This document shows, piece after piece, positions 53,594-63,394 of a DNA stretch of 64,000 nt (positions are counted from its first letter, which is position 1; the number at the start of each line of letters is the position of its first letter). The stretch is from Halomonas getboli. Its GTDB lineage: Bacteria; Pseudomonadota; Gammaproteobacteria; Pseudomonadales; Halomonadaceae. The stretch spans positions 186,001 to 250,000 of the forward strand of contig NZ_JALMEW010000001.1 of NCBI RefSeq assembly GCF_023094245.1, read 5' to 3'. The notes beneath the pieces were generated by a model. That model searched no databases. It saw only the letters and a list, made by a program, of their open reading frames with translations, and had not been told where the DNA came from. The position numbers and the translations under genes are program-made.

Positions 53594-53605
53594 GAATTTC
53601 CCTGC

Positions 53606-53625
53606 GCGCCGCCGCTCGGCGGCGC
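53606..53625 (+). terminator. GC hairpin after rnpB
   Basis: GCGCCGCCG/CGGCGGCGC hairpin twelve bases after the RNA end. It has no T-tract, so termination may be partial, with read-through into rsmH. Confidence 0.35.
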
Positions 53626-53661
53626 CCCGCCACTCGTAAGACCAGCCGCCAAGAGAAGTGC

Positions 53662-54618
53662 ATGACGTCAACCGCCCCCGAACACGCCCCCCGCGGCTTT
53701 CGCCATGCCAGCGTGCTGCTCGATGGGGCGGTCGACGCCCTGATTCACGACCCGGCAGGCCACTTTCTCGACGGCACCTTCGGTCGCGGCGGTCACTCCC
53801 GGGCGATCCTCGAGCGGCTCGCGCCCGAAGGCCGGCTGCTGGCCATCGATCGTGACCCCCAGGCCATCGCCGAGGCGGCGACCATCGACGATGAGCGCTT
53901 CGCCATCGATCAGGGCGAATTCGCCCGCCTGGGCGAGTTCGCCGAGGCCCGCGGCCTGCACGGACGGCTGGCCGGGGTGCTGCTCGACGTCGGCGTGTCC
54001 TCGCCCCAGCTCGACGACCCGGAGCGCGGCTTCAGCTTCCTGCGCGACGGCCCGCTCGACATGCGCATGGATCCGACCCGCGGCGAGAGCGCCGCGGAGT
54101 GGCTGGCCCGCGCCGCCGAGGGCGAGATCGCCCGGGTGTTCAAGACCTACGGCGAGGAGCGCTTCGCCCGACGGCTGGCCAAGGCCATCGTCGCCCGCCG
54201 CGTCGAGACGCCCTTCACCCGCACCGCCGACCTGGCCGAGGTGATCAAGACCGCCCATCCCGCCTGGGAGAAGGGCAAGCATCCTGCCACCCGCGCCTTC
54301 CAGGCACTGCGCATCCAGGTCAACGGCGAGCTCGATCAGCTCGACGCCGCCCTCGAGGCCGCCCTCGAGGCGCTGGCCCCCGGCGGCCATCTGGTGGTGA
54401 TCAGCTTCCACTCGCTGGAGGATCGCCGGGTCAAGCGTTTCATCCGCGATCACGTGCGCGGCGACACGCACCTGCCCAAGGGGATTCCGCTGCGCGACGA
54501 TCAGATTCAGCGCCGCCTGGAGTCCGTCGGCAAGGCGCGCCGCCCGGGGTCCGACGAGGTCGAGGCCAATCCGCGCGCGCGCAGCGCGGTGATGCGCGTG
54601 GCGCGCAAACGCTACTGA
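53662..54618 (+). CDS. rsmH: 16S rRNA (cytosine1402-N4)-methyltransferase
   Basis: SAM methyltransferase of 318 residues. [27 protein letters not shown] and [17 protein letters not shown] are RsmH motifs. It adds the N4-methyl to C1402, partner to RsmI. AGAGAAG precedes the ATG at 53662. It usually follows mraZ, but here only 68 bases lie between rnpB and rsmH, so mraZ is absent. Confidence 0.97.
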   Translation: MTSTAPEHAPRGFRHASVLLDGAVDALIHDPAGHFLDGTFGRGGHSRAILERLAPEGRLLAIDRDPQAIAEAATIDDERFAIDQGEFARLGEFAEARGLHGRLAGVLLDVGVSSPQLDDPERGFSFLRDGPLDMRMDPTRGESAAEWLARAAEGEIARVFKTYGEERFARRLAKAIVARRVETPFTRTADLAEVIKTAHPAWEKGKHPATRAFQALRIQVNGELDQLDAALEAALEALAPGGHLVVISFHSLEDRRVKRFIRDHVRGDTHLPKGIPLRDDQIQRRLESVGKARRPGSDEVEANPRARSAVMRVARKRY

Positions 54619-54628
54619 GAGGTTCACC

Positions 54629-54955
54629 ATGGCTCAGGGACGCGACGCCATCACTTCCTCCTTCGCCTGGCCGCTGCGCCTGCGCCCGTCATGGAAGCTG
54701 GCGCTCAACGCCGTGCTGCTGCTGGCCTGCCTGGGCGTGGCCCTGGCGGTGATCGCCACCAGCCACCAGACGCGCGGCCAGTACGCCGAGCTGCAGCGGC
54801 TCGAGCGCGAGCATCAGCAGCTGCAGACCGAATGGAGCCAGCTGCTGCTCGAGGAGAGCGCCTGGTCCTCGCCGTCGCGCATCGAGCGGCTGGCCAGCGA
54901 TCGGCTCGAGATGCGGCTGCCCGATATCGATGAGATCGAGGTCATCCGCCCATGA
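54629..54955 (+). CDS. ftsL: Cell division protein FtsL
   Basis: Bitopic protein of 108 residues with a membrane helix (residues 23-42, WKLALNAVLLLACLGVALAV) and a periplasmic leucine-zipper coiled coil (YAELQRLEREHQQLQTEWSQ). Part of the FtsQLB complex that activates FtsWI. Ends in ATGA overlap with ftsI. Confidence 0.93.
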   Translation: MAQGRDAITSSFAWPLRLRPSWKLALNAVLLLACLGVALAVIATSHQTRGQYAELQRLEREHQQLQTEWSQLLLEESAWSSPSRIERLASDRLEMRLPDIDEIEVIRP

Positions 54956-56667
54956 GCGATACGCCACGTCGCGCCGCTTCGCGGCGCCGCTCGTCGCCGG
55001 CGGCGCCCATGGGGCAGGCGCGCTATCGGGTGATGCTGGGGCTGGTGCTGATCGGCCTGGCGCTGCTCGCCGGCCGCATCGTCGACCTCAACGTCTTCGA
55101 CCGCACCTTCCTGCAGGGGCAGGGCGACGCCCGCACCCTGCGCGTCGATCCGATTCCCGCCCACCGCGGCATGATCACCGATCGCCACGGCGAGCCGCTG
55201 GCGATCTCCACGCCGGTGGTCACACTGTGGGCCAATCCCCAGGACCTGCCCGATGACGGTATCCAGCGCCTGCGCCTGGCCCAGGCGCTGGGGCAGGATC
55301 CGGACGCGCTGAACGCACGGATCGAGCGCTATGCCGATCACGAGTTCATGTACCTGCAGCGTCGCATGACGCCGGTGGCGGCCCAGGAAGTGCTCGACCT
55401 GCACATTCCCGGCGTGCACAAGCGGGCCGAATACAAGCGCTACTACCCGGCCGGCGAGGTGGATGCCCAGCTGATCGGCGTGACCAACATCGACGATCAC
55501 GGCCAGGAAGGCCTCGAGCTGGCCTACCAGTCCTACCTCTCCGGCGAGCCGGGCCAGCGTCGCGTGCTCAAGGATCGCCGCGGCCGGCTGGTGCGCGACC
55601 TGGAGGTGCTCAAGGAGGCCGAGCCCGGCGGCGACCTGACGCTGGCCCTCGACCAGCGGCTGCAGTACATGGCCTATCGCGAGCTCAAATCGGCGGTGGA
55701 GGAGAACGACGCCGACGGCGGCGTGCTGGTGACGCTCGACGCCCGTACCGGCGAGGTGCTGGCGATGGCCAACCAGCCCTCCTACAACCCCAACAATCGC
55801 GCCGGCCTCGATCCGAGTGGTCTGCGCAACCGGGCCATCGTCGATGTCTTCGAGCCCGGCTCGGTGATGAAGCCGCTGGCCATGTCGGCGCTGCTCGAGA
55901 CCGGCAAGTTTCCGCCCGACACCGTGGTCGACACCTCGCCGGGCTGGATGGTCATCGACGGCTATACCATCAAGGACGTGATCAATCACGGCAAGCTGAC
56001 GCTGGCCGGCATCCTCGAGCACTCTTCCAATATCGGCATGTCCAAGCTGACCCTGCAGCTCGACGAGCCGGTCGTGCCCCAGCGCTACCGGGCGCTGGGC
56101 TTCGACAGCGCGCCGGGTACCGGCTTCCCGGGCGAGGCCAGCGGCGAGGTGCCGTCGCCACGGGTGTGGTCGAGCAGCCAGTGGGCGGCGCTCTCCTACG
56201 GCTACGGCCTGTCGGTCTCCGCCCTGCAGCTGGCCAGCGCCTATACCGCCATCGCCAATCACGGCGAGCGCCTGCCGCCCTCGCTGCTGCGACTCAACCG
56301 GCCGCCGGCCGGCGAGCCGGTGATCGATCCCGACGTCGCCGATCGCGTGCTGGACATGATGGATCAGGTGGTGGAGCCGGATACCGCCTCGCGGCGCGCC
56401 GAGGTGCCCGGCTACACCGTGGCCGGCAAGACCGGTACGGTACGCAAGAGCGGCGACGGCGGCTACGAGAAGAATGCCTATCGCGCGTTGTTCGTGGGCA
56501 TCGCCCCGGTCTCCGATCCGCGCCTGATCACGGTGGTGATGATCGACCATCCGCGCGGCGACTCCTACTACGGCGGCTCCGTCGCGGCGCCGGTGTTCTC
56601 CCGGGTGACCGGCAAGGCGCTGAGGATCCTCGACGTGCCGCCGGACAATCTGGGAGACGACTCATGA
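54952..56667 (+). CDS. ftsI: Division-specific transpeptidase PBP3
   Basis: Class B penicillin-binding protein of 571 residues. One membrane helix (residues 24-44), a pedestal domain, then the transpeptidase with catalytic S304 and K307 in GSVMKP, SSN in EHSSNIGMSK, and KTGT near residue 490. It crosslinks septal peptidoglycan with FtsW. Its stop overlaps an ATG that opens a 31-codon frame. Confidence 0.97.
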   Translation: MSDTPRRAASRRRSSPAAPMGQARYRVMLGLVLIGLALLAGRIVDLNVFDRTFLQGQGDARTLRVDPIPAHRGMITDRHGEPLAISTPVVTLWANPQDLPDDGIQRLRLAQALGQDPDALNARIERYADHEFMYLQRRMTPVAAQEVLDLHIPGVHKRAEYKRYYPAGEVDAQLIGVTNIDDHGQEGLELAYQSYLSGEPGQRRVLKDRRGRLVRDLEVLKEAEPGGDLTLALDQRLQYMAYRELKSAVEENDADGGVLVTLDARTGEVLAMANQPSYNPNNRAGLDPSGLRNRAIVDVFEPGSVMKPLAMSALLETGKFPPDTVVDTSPGWMVIDGYTIKDVINHGKLTLAGILEHSSNIGMSKLTLQLDEPVVPQRYRALGFDSAPGTGFPGEASGEVPSPRVWSSSQWAALSYGYGLSVSALQLASAYTAIANHGERLPPSLLRLNRPPAGEPVIDPDVADRVLDMMDQVVEPDTASRRAEVPGYTVAGKTGTVRKSGDGGYEKNAYRALFVGIAPVSDPRLITVVMIDHPRGDSYYGGSVAAPVFSRVTGKALRILDVPPDNLGDDS

Positions 56668-56759
56668 TCGACGCCCCGTTCGTGCATTGCGCATCCGTGT
56701 GCCGCTTGTTCGTCTATCGCTTGTTTGTCCACCGAAAGGAGACATCGTCATGGACGTGA
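56664..56759 (+). CDS. Possible 31-codon coupling ORF between ftsI and murE
   Basis: ATG at 56664 overlaps the ftsI TGA (ATGA). The frame ends with TGA at 56757-56759, just past the murE ATG at 56750. The product (31 residues, CRLFVYRLFVH in the middle) has no recognised family. Two near-identical 14-base stretches, CGCTTGTTCGTC and CGCTTGTTTGTC, lie inside. It may only carry ribosomes from ftsI to murE, or be chance. Confidence 0.25.
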   Translation: MIDAPFVHCASVCRLFVYRLFVHRKETSSWT

Positions 56760-58255
56760 TCGCCGACCGCCTCATCGAGGCGCTGAGCGCGCACTGGCCC
56801 CGCCGGCGCGAGGCGCTGGCCGGGGTCGCGCTGCCCGAGCGGCCGCGGCTGATCCTGGACAGCCGCGAGCTTGCCGCCGGCGACGTCTTCCTCGCCGTGC
56901 CCGGCGTCGCGGTGGACGGGCGCGACTACATCGCCGCGGCCCTCGAGGCCGGCGCTGCCCTGGTGCTGGCCCATGACGACGACACAACCCTGCCGGACGA
57001 TCCGCGGGTGGTGGCACTGCCGCACCTGCGCACCCGGCTCGGCGAGCTGGGGCGCGATCTGTTTGCCGTGCCCGAGGCCCTCGAGCTGATCGGCGTCACC
57101 GGCACCAACGGCAAGAGCTCGGTGACCCACTACATCGCCGCCTTGAGCGAACGCCTCGGCCGGCCGGCCGGCATGATCGGCACCCTGGGCCACGGTCGCC
57201 CGGGGGCGCTGGTCGAGGGGCGGTTGACCACGCCGGGGCCGCTGGCGCTGCAGGCCGCGCTCGGCGAACTGGCCGGCGAGGGTCTCGAACGCGTGGCCAT
57301 GGAGACGTCGTCCCATGCCCTGGAGCAGGGCCGGCTCGACGCCTGCCGGATCACCGCCGCGGTGTTCACCAATCTGAGCCGCGACCATCTCGACTATCAC
57401 GGCAGCATGGCTGCCTACGCCGCGGCCAAGGCGCGGCTGTTCCGCCGCGGCGAGCTCGAGCTGGCGGTGGTCAACGCCGACGATCCGCTGGCGCGGCTGA
57501 TGCTGGCCGGCCTGGGCGAGGGCGTGCGGGTACTGGCGGTGGGCGAGGACGAGGCCGTGACACTGCGCGTGGTGGACTGGGTGCCCCACGGCGAGGGCCA
57601 GCGCGCGCTGATCGCCACGCCCGACGGCGAGCGCGTGCTCACGCTGCCGCTGATGGGGCGTTTCAACCTGACCAACGTGCTGTTGGCCATCGCCACGCTG
57701 CACGGGCTGGGCGAGGAGATCGATGCCCTGTTCGAGGCCGCCGCCGAACTCGCACCGGTGCCGGGGCGCATGCAGGCGCTGGTCGGCGAGGGCGAACCCA
57801 CGGTGGTGATCGACTACGCCCATACCCCGGATGCCCTGGAGAACGCGCTGCAGGCGCTGCGCGCGCACCTTCCCGACAGCGGCCGGCTGTGGTGCCTGTT
57901 CGGCTGCGGCGGCGATCGCGACGCGGGCAAGCGCCCGCTGATGGCCGCCGCCGCCGAGCGCCACGCCGACCGGCTGGTGATCACCGATGACAATCCCCGC
58001 TCCGAGGCGCCGGCGGCGATCCGCCAGGCGATGCTCGAGGGGCTGTCCGAGGCTGGCCGTGAGATCGCTCGCGTGGTCGACGGCCGCGCCCGGGCGATCC
58101 GCGACGTCATCCGCGAGGCCGCTGCCGAGGACGTGATCCTGATCGCCGGCAAGGGCCACGAGGCCTATCAGGAGATCGATGGCGTGCGCCACGCCTTCTC
58201 GGACCTCGATGAGGCCGAGGCGGCGCTGGCCGCCCGCCGGGAGGGCGGGGCATGA
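56750..58255 (+). CDS. murE: UDP-MurNAc-tripeptide synthetase (meso-DAP adding)
   Basis: Mur ligase of 501 residues. The ATP loop GVTGTNGKSS and the amino-acid pocket DDNPRSEAP near residue 425 are present; DNPR marks meso-diaminopimelate specificity. ATG 56750 has AAAGGAG upstream; the longer frame from 56687 lies in the ftsI-murE gap. ATGA overlap with murF. Confidence 0.97.
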   Translation: MDVIADRLIEALSAHWPRRREALAGVALPERPRLILDSRELAAGDVFLAVPGVAVDGRDYIAAALEAGAALVLAHDDDTTLPDDPRVVALPHLRTRLGELGRDLFAVPEALELIGVTGTNGKSSVTHYIAALSERLGRPAGMIGTLGHGRPGALVEGRLTTPGPLALQAALGELAGEGLERVAMETSSHALEQGRLDACRITAAVFTNLSRDHLDYHGSMAAYAAAKARLFRRGELELAVVNADDPLARLMLAGLGEGVRVLAVGEDEAVTLRVVDWVPHGEGQRALIATPDGERVLTLPLMGRFNLTNVLLAIATLHGLGEEIDALFEAAAELAPVPGRMQALVGEGEPTVVIDYAHTPDALENALQALRAHLPDSGRLWCLFGCGGDRDAGKRPLMAAAAERHADRLVITDDNPRSEAPAAIRQAMLEGLSEAGREIARVVDGRARAIRDVIREAAAEDVILIAGKGHEAYQEIDGVRHAFSDLDEAEAALAARREGGA

Positions 58256-59631
58256 GCGGCGTCGGTCTCGCCACGCTTGCCGAGGTCGCCAGCGCGCTCG
58301 GCCTCGCCGCGTCCGAAGTCGGTAGGGAAGCCGAGTGGTCGGTAGATGAAATCGTCACCGACACCCGCCGCCTGGGACCGGGGGCGCTGTTCGTGGCGCT
58401 GACCGGCGAGCGTTTCGACGGGCATGATTTCATCGCCGCCGCTCGCGAGGCGGGCGCGGTGGCCGCGGTGGTCGAGCGTCGCGTCGACGACCCGCTGCCG
58501 CAGCTCGAGGTCGCCGATGCCCGGCTGGCACTGGGCCTGCTGGGGCGCGCCCGGCGCCGTGCCTGGGGTGGCCCGCTGGTGGCGGTGACCGGTAACAGCG
58601 GCAAGACCACGGTCAAGCAGATGCTGGCCGCGCTGCTGGCCCGCCGCGGCGAGACCCTGGCCACCCGGGGCAATCTCAACAACGATATCGGCGCACCGCT
58701 GACGCTGCTCGAGCTGTCCCGCGAGCATCGCCAGGCGGTGGTCGAGCTCGGCGCCAACCATCTGGGCGAGATCGCCTGGACGGCGAGTCTGGCCGAGCCG
58801 CAGGTCGCGGTGATCACCAACGTCACCGGCGCCCACGTGGGCGAGTTCGGCGGTCCGGGGCGTATTGCCCAGGCCAAGGCCGAGATCCTGGTGTCGCTTC
58901 CCGGCGACGGGGTGGCGGTGCTCAACCGCGACGACCGCTATTTCGCCAGCTGGGCGAGCCTCGCGGCTCCGCGGGAAGTGCTGGATTTTGCCGTGGAAGG
59001 GCCGGCGCGTCTGCGTGCCGAGACACTGGTTTGCGATCCGCTCGGACGCTATGCTTTCACGCTGTTTCACGACGATCGCGAACTGGGGCGCGTGCAGCTC
59101 TCGCTGCTCGGCCGCCACAACGTGGCCAATGCCCTGGCGGCGGCCGGCGCGGCGCTGGCCATGGGTCTGGGCCCGGACGATGTCCTGGCCGGGCTCGAGG
59201 CCGTGGCGCCGATGGCGGGGCGTCTCAGCGTGGTGGAGGGCGTCAAGGGCTCGCGGCTGCTCGACGATACCTACAACGCCAACCCCGGCGCGGTGAAGGT
59301 CGCGCTCGACCTTCTGTCCAGCCTGCCGGGGCCGCACTGGTGCCTGCTGGGCGCCATGGGCGAGCTGGGCGAGGCATCGCAGCGGCTGCACGAAGAGGTG
59401 GGCCGCTACGCCCGCGAACGTGGCATCGACTTTCTCGGCACCCTCGGCGAGGCGGCGCGGCCGGCCAGCCGCGCCTTCGGCGAGGCGGGGTGTCATTTCG
59501 ACGATCGGGAGGCGCTGACGCGCCACGTCCTCCAACATCTGCCGCCGGGGGCCAGCGTGCTGGTCAAGGGCTCGCGCAGTGCCGGCATGGAGGCCGTGGT
59601 GTCGGCGCTGTGTCCGGATGCATCAAGGTAA
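58252..59631 (+). CDS. murF: UDP-MurNAc-tripeptide D-Ala-D-Ala ligase
   Basis: Mur ligase of 459 residues that completes the pentapeptide. [14 protein letters not shown] is the ATP loop; [13 protein letters not shown] and [14 protein letters not shown] are MurF blocks. It starts inside the murE stop and lies eight bases before mraY. Confidence 0.96.
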   Translation: MSGVGLATLAEVASALGLAASEVGREAEWSVDEIVTDTRRLGPGALFVALTGERFDGHDFIAAAREAGAVAAVVERRVDDPLPQLEVADARLALGLLGRARRRAWGGPLVAVTGNSGKTTVKQMLAALLARRGETLATRGNLNNDIGAPLTLLELSREHRQAVVELGANHLGEIAWTASLAEPQVAVITNVTGAHVGEFGGPGRIAQAKAEILVSLPGDGVAVLNRDDRYFASWASLAAPREVLDFAVEGPARLRAETLVCDPLGRYAFTLFHDDRELGRVQLSLLGRHNVANALAAAGAALAMGLGPDDVLAGLEAVAPMAGRLSVVEGVKGSRLLDDTYNANPGAVKVALDLLSSLPGPHWCLLGAMGELGEASQRLHEEVGRYARERGIDFLGTLGEAARPASRAFGEAGCHFDDREALTRHVLQHLPPGASVLVKGSRSAGMEAVVSALCPDASR

Positions 59632-59639
59632 GGCATTAC

Positions 59640-60722
59640 ATGCTGCTCTTTCTGGCTGAACTGCTGGCGCAATTCCAGAGCGCCTTTCACGTCTTCAACT
59701 ATCTGACCCTGCGCATGATCCTGGGCACCCTGACCGCTCTGGTGCTGTGTCTGTGGCTCGGGCCGAAGGTGATCCGCCGGCTGGTGGAGCGCCAGATCGG
59801 CCAGGCGGTGCGCGACGACGGCCCCCAGTCGCACCTGTCCAAGGCCGGTACGCCGACCATGGGCGGCGCCATGATCCTGATGGCCATCGCCGTAAGCACC
59901 CTGCTTTGGGGCGACCTGCGCAACCACTACGTGTGGGTGGTGCTGGCCGTGACCCTGGGCTTCGGCGCCATCGGCTGGGTCGACGACTATCGCAAGGTGG
60001 TGGAGAAGAATCCCCGTGGCCTGCCGGCGCGCTGGAAGTACTTCTGGCAGTCGGTGATCGGCCTGGGCGCGGCGGCGATCCTCTACGTCACCGCCGCCTC
60101 GCCGGTGGAGACCAGCCTGATCCTGCCGCTGTTCAAGGACTTCGTGCTGCAGCTCGGGCTGTTCTACGTGGTGCTCACCTACCTGGTGATCGTCGGCAGC
60201 TCCAACGCGGTGAACCTCACCGACGGCCTGGACGGCCTGGCGATCATGCCCACCGTGCTGGTGGCCATGGGTCTGGCGGTGTTCGCCTACGCCAGCGGCA
60301 ATACCGTATTCGCCGAGTACCTGCAGATCCCGATGATTCCCGGCGCCGGCGAGCTGGCGGTGTTCTGTGCCACCATCGCCGGGGCGGGCCTCGGTTTCCT
60401 GTGGTTCAACACCTATCCGGCCCAGGTCTTCATGGGCGACGTGGGCGCGCTGGCGCTGGGCGCGGCCCTGGGGGTGGTGGCGGTGATCGTACGCCAGGAG
60501 ATCGTGCTGTTCATCATGGGCGGGGTCTTCGTCATGGAGACCGTCTCGGTGATCCTGCAGGTGGGCTCCTACAAGCTCACCGGTCGCCGCATCTTCCGCA
60601 TGGCGCCGCTGCATCACCACTTCGAACTCAAGGGCTGGCCGGAGCCGCGGGTCATCGTGCGCTTCTGGATCATCACCGTGGTGCTGGTGCTGCTGGGCCT
60701 GGCCACCCTGAAGATCCGCTGA
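59640..60722 (+). CDS. mraY: Phospho-MurNAc-pentapeptide transferase
   Basis: Inner-membrane enzyme of 360 residues, ten helices, that makes lipid I. The aspartate motifs are [22 protein letters not shown] and [23 protein letters not shown] is the late cytoplasmic loop. Length is identical to E. coli. The long upstream frame is a shadow of murF. Confidence 0.97.
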   Translation: MLLFLAELLAQFQSAFHVFNYLTLRMILGTLTALVLCLWLGPKVIRRLVERQIGQAVRDDGPQSHLSKAGTPTMGGAMILMAIAVSTLLWGDLRNHYVWVVLAVTLGFGAIGWVDDYRKVVEKNPRGLPARWKYFWQSVIGLGAAAILYVTAASPVETSLILPLFKDFVLQLGLFYVVLTYLVIVGSSNAVNLTDGLDGLAIMPTVLVAMGLAVFAYASGNTVFAEYLQIPMIPGAGELAVFCATIAGAGLGFLWFNTYPAQVFMGDVGALALGAALGVVAVIVRQEIVLFIMGGVFVMETVSVILQVGSYKLTGRRIFRMAPLHHHFELKGWPEPRVIVRFWIITVVLVLLGLATLKIR

Positions 60723-60746
60723 CGCCGCCGCGCTGAGGAGTCGACG

Positions 60747-62153
60747 ATGGTCAAGGTGCCCAAGGGCGTTACGCTGGTGGTCGGGCTCGGGCTCTCCGGG
60801 CGCGCCATCTGCCGCCACCTGCAACGCCTCGAGCGACCCTTCATGGTCGCCGACACCCGCGCCGCGCCGCCAGGGCTGGACGAGTTTCGCGCCGCCCATC
60901 CGGGCGTCGCGGTCCACTGCGGGCCGCTGACCGAGCTGGACATGGTGGAGGCCCGCGAGGTCGTGGTCAGCCCCGGCGTCGATCCGCGAAGCCCCGGCCT
61001 CGATGCCCTGGCCGGGCGCCTCGGCGCCTCCGGCGAGCCGCTGATCGTCGGCGAGATCGCGCTGTTCGTGCGCGCGGCTCGGGCGCCCATCGCCGCCATC
61101 ACCGGTGCCAACGCCAAGTCCACCGTGACCACGCTGCTCGGCGAGATGGCCGATGAGGCCGGCCGGCGCGTGGCGGTGGGCGGCAATCTCGGTACTCCGG
61201 CGCTGGACCTGCTGGTCGAGCGGCCCGATGCGGACCTGTACGTGCTCGAGCTGTCGAGCTTCCAGCTCGAGACCACGCCGCGTCTCGGCGCCGAGACCGC
61301 CGCCTTCCTCAATCTGTCCGAGGATCATCTGGACCGCCACGGCGACCTGGCCGGCTATCGCGCCGCCAAGCAGGCGATCTTCCGCGGGGCGCGCCATGCG
61401 GTCGTCAACGCCGAGGATCCGGCCACCTGGCCGGACGCGCCACCGCCGGCGCTCGAGCGCTTCACCACGGCGCCGCCCGCGGCCGATTCGGCCGCCGAGG
61501 CCGATGAGTGGGGCATCGCCGCTTACGACGACGGCAGCGGGCCCCGCGACTGGCTGATGCACGGCGCCGCGCCGCTGATGCCGGCCGATGCGGTGCGCCT
61601 GCCGGGGCGTCACAACCAGGCCAACGCCCTGGCGGCGCTGGCCATGGGGCATCGCCTGGGGTTCGAGCTTGCCGCCATGCGCCGCGTGCTCGAGCGCTTC
61701 CGCGGGCTGCCGCACCGCGGCGAGCTGATCGCCGACGCGGGCGGGGTGCGCTGGATCAACGACTCCAAGGGCACCAACGTGGGCGCGACCCTGGCCGCCA
61801 TCGCCGGGCTCGGCCCGACGCTCTCCGGCCGGCTGATCCTGCTCGCCGGCGGGGTGGGGAAGGGCGCCGACTTCACGCCGCTGGCCGCGCCGCTGGCCCG
61901 CCACGGCCGCGAGGCGATCCTGTTCGGCCGTGACGCCGAGCGCCTGGCCGCCGCTCTCGACGGCGCAGTGGCGCTGAGCCGTGTCGACGATCTCGAGGCC
62001 GCCATGGCCCGGGCCGCCGAGATCGCCGCTCCCGGCGACTGCGTGCTGCTGTCGCCGGCCTGTGCCAGCCTCGACCAGTTCCCCAACTACCAGATCCGCG
62101 GCGAGGCCTTCCGGGCCGGCGTGGCGCGTCTGGTGCAGGAGACGCGCCGATGA
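60747..62153 (+). CDS. murD: UDP-MurNAc-alanine D-glutamate ligase
   Basis: Mur ligase of 468 residues adding D-glutamate. A Rossmann-like N-terminal domain (VVGLGLSGRAICRHL), the ATP loop AITGANAKSTVT (lysine retained), and WINDSKGTNVGATLAA identify it. The usual G-T-N-G before the lysine is G-A-N-A here, a variant seen in MurD. Overlaps ftsW by four bases. Confidence 0.96.
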   Translation: MVKVPKGVTLVVGLGLSGRAICRHLQRLERPFMVADTRAAPPGLDEFRAAHPGVAVHCGPLTELDMVEAREVVVSPGVDPRSPGLDALAGRLGASGEPLIVGEIALFVRAARAPIAAITGANAKSTVTTLLGEMADEAGRRVAVGGNLGTPALDLLVERPDADLYVLELSSFQLETTPRLGAETAAFLNLSEDHLDRHGDLAGYRAAKQAIFRGARHAVVNAEDPATWPDAPPPALERFTTAPPAADSAAEADEWGIAAYDDGSGPRDWLMHGAAPLMPADAVRLPGRHNQANALAALAMGHRLGFELAAMRRVLERFRGLPHRGELIADAGGVRWINDSKGTNVGATLAAIAGLGPTLSGRLILLAGGVGKGADFTPLAAPLARHGREAILFGRDAERLAAALDGAVALSRVDDLEAAMARAAEIAAPGDCVLLSPACASLDQFPNYQIRGEAFRAGVARLVQETRR

Positions 62154-63394
62154 GTCGCCTGGCCCGCCTTCGCGAACGGCTCTCCACCGCCCATCAGCCC
62201 TTCGACGGCTGGCTGGTGGTCGCCGCCCTGTCGCTGCTGCTGATCGGCTGGGTGATGGTCACCTCGGCCTCGACCGAGGTCGCCTCCAGCCTGACCGGCA
62301 ACGCCTGGTACTTCAGCATTCGCCACGGCACTTTCCTGCTGGGCTCGCTGGTGATCGGCGCCCTGGCGCTGCGCGTGCCGATAGGATGGTGGAAGGCCAA
62401 CGGGCCGCTGCTGCTGCTGGTCGGCCTCGTGCTGCTGGCCGCGGTGCTGGTCGCCGGTCGCGAGGTCAATGGCAGTCGGCGCTGGCTGTCGCTGCCCGGC
62501 GTACCCTTCAATCTTCAGGCCTCCGAGATCGCCAAGCTGTGCCTGATCGCCTATCTGGCCGGCTATCTGGAGCGCTTCCTGCCCCAGGTGCGCCGCCAGT
62601 GGGGCGCCTTCCTGCGCCCGCTGGTGGTGCTGGGACTCTACGGTGGCCTGCTGATCTTCGAGCCCGACTATGGCGCCGTGGTGGTGATGACCGGCTGCGT
62701 GATGGGCATGCTGATGATGGCCGGTGCGCCCTGGGGCCGCTTCCTGCTGCTGATGGTGCTGGTCGCCGCCCTGGGCGCCGTGGTGGCGATCGCCGAACCC
62801 TATCGCATGGCGCGCCTGACCAGCTTCGTCGATCCCTGGGCCGATCAGTTCGCCAGCGGCTACCAGCTGACCCAGGCGCTGATCGCCTTCGGCCGCGGTC
62901 ACTGGCTGGGCACCGGACTCGGCAACAGCGTGCAGAAGCTGTTCTACCTGCCCGAGGCGCACACCGACTTCGTTTTCGCCGTGCTCGCCGAGGAACTGGG
63001 CCTGGTCGGCGCGATCAGCGTGATCGGCCTGTTCGCGCTGCTGGTGTGGCGCGCCATGGCGGTGGGGCGGCGCGCCGAGCTGGCGGGGCAGGCCTTTGCG
63101 GCCTACGTCTGCTACGGCATCGCCCTGGTGATCGGTGCCCAGGCCTTCATCAATATCGCGGTCAGCAGCGGCATGCTGCCCACCAAGGGACTGACGCTGC
63201 CGCTGCTCAGCTACGGTGGGTCGAGCCTGATGGTGAGCTGCATCATGGTGGCGATGCTGCTGCGGGTCGACATCGAGACCCGCCAGGCGGTGCGCCGTGC
63301 CAGCCCGACAGCGGCCCGGGACGCCGGCACGCGCCGCGCTCCATCAGGCAAGACCCCGTCCGCCCCTGGCAAGAACAAAGGAACGCAAGCATGA
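62150..63394 (+). CDS. ftsW: Septal peptidoglycan glycosyltransferase FtsW
   Basis: SEDS polymerase of 414 residues, ten helices. GSRRWLSLPGVPFNLQASEIAK and GLGNSVQKLFYLPEAHTDFVFAVLAEE, which carries the catalytic aspartate region, are FtsW/RodA signatures. It polymerises lipid II at the septum with FtsI. A basic tail of about 35 residues follows the last helix. Overlaps murD and murG. Confidence 0.96.
   Translation: MSRLARLRERLSTAHQPFDGWLVVAALSLLLIGWVMVTSASTEVASSLTGNAWYFSIRHGTFLLGSLVIGALALRVPIGWWKANGPLLLLVGLVLLAAVLVAGREVNGSRRWLSLPGVPFNLQASEIAKLCLIAYLAGYLERFLPQVRRQWGAFLRPLVVLGLYGGLLIFEPDYGAVVVMTGCVMGMLMMAGAPWGRFLLLMVLVAALGAVVAIAEPYRMARLTSFVDPWADQFASGYQLTQALIAFGRGHWLGTGLGNSVQKLFYLPEAHTDFVFAVLAEELGLVGAISVIGLFALLVWRAMAVGRRAELAGQAFAAYVCYGIALVIGAQAFINIAVSSGMLPTKGLTLPLLSYGGSSLMVSCIMVAMLLRVDIETRQAVRRASPTAARDAGTRRAPSGKTPSAPGKNKGTQA

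Noticed and set aside
60747-61180. MurD P-loop reads GANAKST instead of GTNGKST
   Set aside because: The catalytic lysine is kept and MurD tolerates this variation; not evidence of a dead enzyme.
59493-61904. An 803-codon minus-strand frame opposite mraY/murD
   Set aside because: His/Gln/Arg-rich antisense shadow of certain genes, no start context.
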